NCBI GenBank assembly: GCA_013153915.1
Contig: JAADDL010000011.1
Span: forward strand, 1-9,952
From: Campylobacterota bacterium
Lineage (GTDB): Bacteria; Campylobacterota; Campylobacteria; Campylobacterales; JALSKU01
Length of the DNA: 9,952 bases
Direction: 5' to 3'
Both the position numbers and the translations under genes were made by a program. Position 1 is the first letter of the stretch, and each line of letters opens with the position of its first letter. This document shows, in pieces, positions 6,419-9,952 of the stretch. The notes beneath the pieces were generated by a model, which saw only the letters and a list, made by a program, of their open reading frames with translations, had not been told where the DNA came from and did not search any database.

Positions 6419-7870
6419 ATGAAGGGGAAAATTAAAATAGGAAAATTACTGTTAATGAGTACGGCTATGATAGCCTTTTGTTCGGTAAATCTATCCGCAA
6501 AGGTCACTTTTCAAGAGGCGAAAAGCGTCGCAAAAAGAGTCGTCCCGGGGGCAAACGGCGATAAAATATTATCATACTACAGCATACTTAAAGAGCCTCA
6601 AAAAAGTATAGTCAACATATCGACGACCAAAAAAGTGTATCTTAACAATCAAATGTACGATTTGTATCAAAATCCGTTCTTTAGAGATTTTTTCGGACAA
6701 GGTTTTCACCACAGAATACCAAAGAAACTTGAGAGAAAAAGCTACGCTTTAGGTAGCGGGGTTATCGTAACCAGCGACGGATATATAGTGACAAACAACC
6801 ATGTCGTGGCAAACGCCGATAAGATAAAAGTAACCATACAGGGAAAAGACAAAGAGTATGACGCAAAAGTCGTAGGCAAAGACCCAAAAACCGATATAGC
6901 CGTTATAAAGATAAAGGCAAAAAATCTCCATCCTATCAAATTTGCGGACTCAAGCCGGCTTAAAGTAGGCGATGTCGTATTTGCCATAGGCGATCCTTTC
7001 GGAGTAGGCAAATCGGTCACAAGCGGTATTATATCCGCACTCAATAAAAATAAAGTAGGTATAAATCAGTATGAAAACTTCATACAAACGGACGCTTCTA
7101 TCAATCCCGGCAACTCAGGCGGAGCTTTGGTGGATAGCAGAGGAGATCTCATAGGTATCAATAGCGCCATCATCACAAGAAGCGGAGGAAACAACGGTAT
7201 AGGTTTTGCGATACCTTCAAATATGGTAAAAAAGATAGCTTTAGCGCTTATAAACAACGGAGAGATTCAAAGAGGATATCTCGGCGTATCCATAACAGAC
7301 CTCAGCAGTGACCTTAAATCCATCTATAACCACAAACACGGGGCTTTCGTACTATCAACGGCAAAAGACACTCCGGCGTATAAAGCGGGTATAAAAAGAG
7401 GGGATTTGATATTTGAAGTTGACCGAAAAAGCATAAAAGACGCCAACGAGCTTAAAAACTTCATAGGTTCATTAAAGCCCGATAAAGAGATTACTTTAAA
7501 GATAGAAACCGGAGACCACAAAGTAAAAGTCGTAAATCTAAAACTCGCAAAAATGCCAGATAGCGACAAAACGGCTTTTGGAAAAGGCAAAAACGGCATA
7601 GAAGGTTTAAAGGTTGTTGAATTAAATAAAGAAATTAGATACAATTATCAAATACCAAGAGATGTAAACGGTGTTTTGGTAACCGATGTAGAGGATAACT
7701 CCGTCGCCGATAATATGGGATTTAAGATAGGAGATATTATCATACAGATAAACAATAAGATGATAAAAAATATAGACGACTACAAAAACGCCGTAAAAAA
7801 TCTCAAAAAAGGCGTAATATATATCCAAAGAGGAGATTATGTGATACCTCTTGTATATAAAGCAAAATAG
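6419..7870 (+). CDS. htrA: HtrA/DegQ periplasmic serine protease-chaperone (S1C family)
   Basis: A 483-aa protein that degrades or refolds misfolded envelope proteins. The signal peptide is about residues 1-27 (cleavage near LSA/KV); C21 is preceded by F, so it is not a good lipobox. The trypsin-like domain has the complete triad H128 (TNNHVV), D159 (TDIAVIKI) and S233 (GNSGGAL). Two PDZ domains follow, about 272-360 (RGYLGVSI, AGIKRGDLI) and about 395-480 (DVNGVLVTDVEDNS, GFKIGDIIIQINN). Length is close to C. jejuni HtrA and E. coli DegP. The flexible loop with YQNPFFRDFFGQGF resembles the LA-loop region of Do proteases. The ATG at 6419 is preceded by AAGGAG. It is divergent from cbpA and lies 14 bp before cprR, so it probably heads an htrA-cprR-cprS operon. 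Confidence 0.96.
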   Translation: MKGKIKIGKLLLMSTAMIAFCSVNLSAKVTFQEAKSVAKRVVPGANGDKILSYYSILKEPQKSIVNISTTKKVYLNNQMYDLYQNPFFRDFFGQGFHHRIPKKLERKSYALGSGVIVTSDGYIVTNNHVVANADKIKVTIQGKDKEYDAKVVGKDPKTDIAVIKIKAKNLHPIKFADSSRLKVGDVVFAIGDPFGVGKSVTSGIISALNKNKVGINQYENFIQTDASINPGNSGGALVDSRGDLIGINSAIITRSGGNNGIGFAIPSNMVKKIALALINNGEIQRGYLGVSITDLSSDLKSIYNHKHGAFVLSTAKDTPAYKAGIKRGDLIFEVDRKSIKDANELKNFIGSLKPDKEITLKIETGDHKVKVVNLKLAKMPDSDKTAFGKGKNGIEGLKVVELNKEIRYNYQIPRDVNGVLVTDVEDNSVADNMGFKIGDIIIQINNKMIKNIDDYKNAVKNLKKGVIYIQRGDYVIPLVYKAK

Positions 7871-7884
7871 TAACGGAGAAGCCG

Positions 7885-8559
7885 ATGATAAAGATATTGA
7901 TGATAGAGGATGATGCCGAACTTGCCGAGATACTCACCGAGTATCTCGAGCAGTTCGATATAAAGGTTAAAAATGTGGAAGACCCGTATCTGGGGCTATC
8001 TATGCTATCGGTGGAGGATTTCGACCTTATCATACTAGACCTTACGCTACCGGGTATCGACGGACTTGATGTTTGCAAAGAGATACGAAAAGATTACGAT
8101 ATCCCCATCATCATATCTTCGGCTAGACACGATATCTTAGACAAAGTAACGGCGCTTGAAAACGGTGCGGACGACTATTTGCCAAAACCGTACAACCCAA
8201 GAGAGCTTGAAGCGAGGATAAGGACTATACTTAGAAGACAGCCGAGCATCAAAAAAGATGAAAAAGAGGAAGAAAAAGAGTTGGTGCTTGATGAAAACAA
8301 GCAAGAGATAAGATTTAAAGGAAAACCTTTAGATTTGACGGCGGCGGAATACGGCATACTTAGCTATCTGATGAAAAAAGAGGGCGGTGTCGTCTCAAGA
8401 GAGGAGCTTATCTACAATATAGAGGCTATAAGCGAAGAGAGTAGCAACAAAAGTATAGATGTGATAGTCGGGAGAATAAGACAAAAATTAGGCGAATCTC
8501 CAAAAGAGCCAAGACACATAAAATCCGTAAGAGGCATAGGCTATAAGTTTATACCATGA
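7885..8559 (+). CDS. cprR: CprR-like OmpR-family response regulator
   Basis: A 224-aa regulator. The receiver domain (about residues 2-115) has D9/D10, phosphoacceptor D52 (IILDLTLPGIDG), S79 and K101 (PKPYNPRELEARI). A strongly charged linker about 122-132 (KKDEKEEEKE) leads to a winged helix (about 134-223) with NKSIDVIVGRIRQKL and the closing SVRGIGYKF. The name rests on synteny: in C. jejuni the gene after htrA is cprR (Cj1227c), followed by cprS, and CprR is reported essential there and linked to envelope and biofilm phenotypes. The sequence type also fits the ArsR/CprR group of Campylobacterota. It starts 14 bp after htrA with CGGAGA as ribosome binding site and overlaps cprS by 4 bp (ATGA). 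Confidence 0.88.
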   Translation: MIKILMIEDDAELAEILTEYLEQFDIKVKNVEDPYLGLSMLSVEDFDLIILDLTLPGIDGLDVCKEIRKDYDIPIIISSARHDILDKVTALENGADDYLPKPYNPRELEARIRTILRRQPSIKKDEKEEEKELVLDENKQEIRFKGKPLDLTAAEYGILSYLMKKEGGVVSREELIYNIEAISEESSNKSIDVIVGRIRQKLGESPKEPRHIKSVRGIGYKFIP

Positions 8560-9821
8560 AAAAATCCTCCATCTTTTCCAGTATAACTTTTATATTTATT
8601 ATGGCGACCATAGGCGTCATATTTACTTTTATCCTCTTTTATCAATACGAAAGAGAGCAAGATACCAAAAACTTTTTAAACAGATACGCACTCTTATCCA
8701 AATCCATCCAATACCAACTGGTCTTTTCTCCTACGCTAAAAGATTTTTTCAAGCTATTGGAAGAGTATCACATGAAGCCCATAAAAGATGTCAAAAAAGC
8801 TCTTTATATACTAAATCACACACCGATAGTCTTTCAGCACACCTCCTCTATCGGTACGGCTCTCATACTCAAAGATAACGACAACGCATACTTGTATGTC
8901 AGCACCAAGCACTACTCTTTGCTACTAAAGGATATGGCGTACAACACCAAAAAAGACTTGATATATATATCTATATTCGTATCCATACTGATTCTTATCA
9001 TCATGGCTTACATCTGGACTATCAAAAAACTTTTGCCTCTTAAAAAATTAAAAGTGGAGATAGACAAATTTGCCAAAGGCAATCTTGACGTAAAGGTGTG
9101 TCAGCTTGATAATGACGACGAGATAGCCGATGTGGCAAACGCTTTTAACAATGCGGTAAAGCAGATAAAAAGATTGAATAGCTCAAGGATACTATTTCTT
9201 AGAAATATCATGCATGAGCTAAAAACTCCTATCACAAAAGGTAGAATTACGGCTGAAATGTTGCCGGAGGGAAAAAACAAGGAGAGACTCATATCTGTAT
9301 TTGAGAAGCTACAAAACCTACTTGACGAATTTATTACCATAGAAAAAATCTCAAGCGGTTTTATCAATCTTGAAAGAAAAAGTTTTAGACTTATAGATAT
9401 CATAGACGAAGCCATCGACCTTGCTATGATAGACAGAAGTCAAGTTGAACTCATCAAAACAAAAGAGTTAAATCTCAAAGTTGACTTTAAACTATTTAGC
9501 GTAGCTATAAAAAACATGATAGATAACGCCATAAAATACTCTCCCGACAAAAAGGTGCAAATCATAGTCAACGATAAAGCCATCATCTTTAAAAATAGAG
9601 GAGAAAAACTACAAAAGGACTTAAAAGAGTATATGGAGCCATTCACCAGTGAAGGCAACCAAAAAGATAGTTTTGGCTTGGGTCTTTATCTTGTTGATAA
9701 TATTTTAAGGGCACATAAGCTACAATTATTGTATAGTTACAAGGACGGCTGGAATACTTTTGTTTTTAAAGGTATAAAAAACATAATATCCGATAATCAA
9801 ACGGATAAAGAACTTACTTGA
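8556..9821 (+). CDS. cprS: CprS/ArsS-family sensor histidine kinase
   Basis: A 421-aa kinase, partner of CprR. TM1 is about residues 8-29, a periplasmic region of about 105 residues follows, TM2 is about 135-154 and a HAMP domain about 155-206. The H-box is MHELKTPITKGR with phosphoacceptor H220. The ATPase domain has an N-box (KNMIDNAIKYSP, N320 and N324) and G2 (FGLGLYLV), but the G1 position reads FKNRGEKL (about 345-352) instead of DxGxG. The conserved aspartate that normally contacts adenine is missing, and the lid region is short. I recall this degenerate G1 as usual in the ArsS-type Campylobacterota kinases, so it is probably not an inactivating change. The gene is coupled to cprR by an ATGA overlap and matches C. 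jejuni cprS (Cj1226c) in position. Confidence 0.88.
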   Translation: MKKSSIFSSITFIFIMATIGVIFTFILFYQYEREQDTKNFLNRYALLSKSIQYQLVFSPTLKDFFKLLEEYHMKPIKDVKKALYILNHTPIVFQHTSSIGTALILKDNDNAYLYVSTKHYSLLLKDMAYNTKKDLIYISIFVSILILIIMAYIWTIKKLLPLKKLKVEIDKFAKGNLDVKVCQLDNDDEIADVANAFNNAVKQIKRLNSSRILFLRNIMHELKTPITKGRITAEMLPEGKNKERLISVFEKLQNLLDEFITIEKISSGFINLERKSFRLIDIIDEAIDLAMIDRSQVELIKTKELNLKVDFKLFSVAIKNMIDNAIKYSPDKKVQIIVNDKAIIFKNRGEKLQKDLKEYMEPFTSEGNQKDSFGLGLYLVDNILRAHKLQLLYSYKDGWNTFVFKGIKNIISDNQTDKELT

Positions 9822-9830
9822 GGATGAAAT

Positions 9831-9952
9831 ATGGCTTGCGTTGAAATGGATTTCAAAGATATATTTCCTATAGTAAAACACCATATATCTTTGCTTGAAA
9901 GATTTGAAGATAAGTATCACAGAGATTTTTCTCTCGTGTTTTTAAAAGCACC
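9831..9952 (+). CDS. Unrecognised protein, N-terminal part (3' end outside window)
   Basis: The first 40 codons of a gene beginning 9 bp after the cprS stop, with GAGGA as ribosome binding site. The visible protein starts MACVEMDFKDIFPIVKHHIS and continues with ERFEDKYHRDFSLVFLKA. It has no signal peptide or membrane segment and looks like a soluble, mixed-charge protein. I do not recognise a family. The close spacing suggests cotranscription with htrA-cprR-cprS. An ATG at 9824 in another frame stops after six codons and is not used. Confidence 0.65.
   Translation, partial: MACVEMDFKDIFPIVKHHISLLERFEDKYHRDFSLVFLKA

Noticed and set aside
6419..6500. HtrA as a lipoprotein through C21
   Set aside because: The residue before C21 is phenylalanine (IAFC), which does not fit a lipobox; a normal signal peptidase I site follows at LSA/K.
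6742..7644. Several antisense open frames (60-106 aa) opposite htrA
   Set aside because: They are shadows of the htrA coding pattern, with low-complexity hydrophobic or serine-rich translations. htrA itself is unambiguous.
9101..9920. Antisense open frames opposite cprS and the gene after it
   Set aside because: No initiation signals or family resemblance; the plus-strand genes have complete motifs and spacing.
1..9952. Defence system, prophage, insertion sequence, CRISPR or integrative element
   Set aside because: No transposase, integrase, nuclease, direct repeats with spacers or tRNA-associated ends were seen. Nearly all bases are accounted for by signalling, cytochrome and protein-folding genes with uniform base composition.

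Overview
The window looks like chromosome from a Campylobacterota (epsilonproteobacterial) species. The base composition is AT-rich with heavy use of ATA for isoleucine. It carries an HQWR-type Cache histidine kinase and small periplasmic c-type cytochromes. It also carries the block hspR-cbpA / htrA-cprR-cprS, the same gene neighbourhood known from Campylobacter jejuni (Cj1226c-Cj1230). The genus cannot be fixed from the sequence alone; a free-living, Sulfurimonas/Sulfurovum-like relative is a reasonable guess. Coding density is very high and no intergenic gap exceeds about 165 bp. I see no tRNA, rRNA, CRISPR, insertion sequence or prophage gene.

Layout. (1) Bases 1-2119, plus strand: the 3' end of an OmpR-type response regulator overlapping a 600-aa Cache-type sensor kinase. 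A pair of short hairpins closes this unit at 2113-2150 and also serves the convergent gene. (2) Bases 2155-4904, minus strand: a four-gene overlapping operon, read right to left. It encodes a small secreted helical protein, an OmpR-type regulator, a histidine kinase and a monohaem c-type cytochrome. A separate cytochrome c553-like gene follows with its own ribosome binding site. (3) Bases 4984-6257, minus strand: cbpA then hspR, a DnaJ-family co-chaperone and its MerR-type heat-shock repressor. (4) Bases 6258-6418: a divergent promoter region. It holds a near-consensus promoter for cbpA-hspR overlain by an inverted repeat resembling the HspR operator (HAIR), and a -10 box for htrA. (5) Bases 6419-9952, plus strand: htrA/degQ (periplasmic protease-chaperone), cprR, cprS and the first 40 codons of an unrecognised gene only 9 bp behind cprS.

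How it fits together. The right half is a protein-quality-control and envelope-stress locus. Cytoplasmic (CbpA/HspR) and periplasmic (HtrA) folding factors diverge from one short control region, and HtrA is cotranscribed with an envelope-related two-component system. The left half holds two further two-component systems. One is physically joined to a c-type cytochrome gene and a small exported protein; the other has a periplasmic CxxC that supplies the only two cysteines of the kinase. Three complete or partial regulator-kinase pairs in under 10 kb is dense. Most of the window is nevertheless conserved Campylobacterota gene content, and I do not find a clearly new type of system. The best leads are the candidate HspR operator, the cytochrome-linked two-component operon and the cysteine pair in the Cache kinase.
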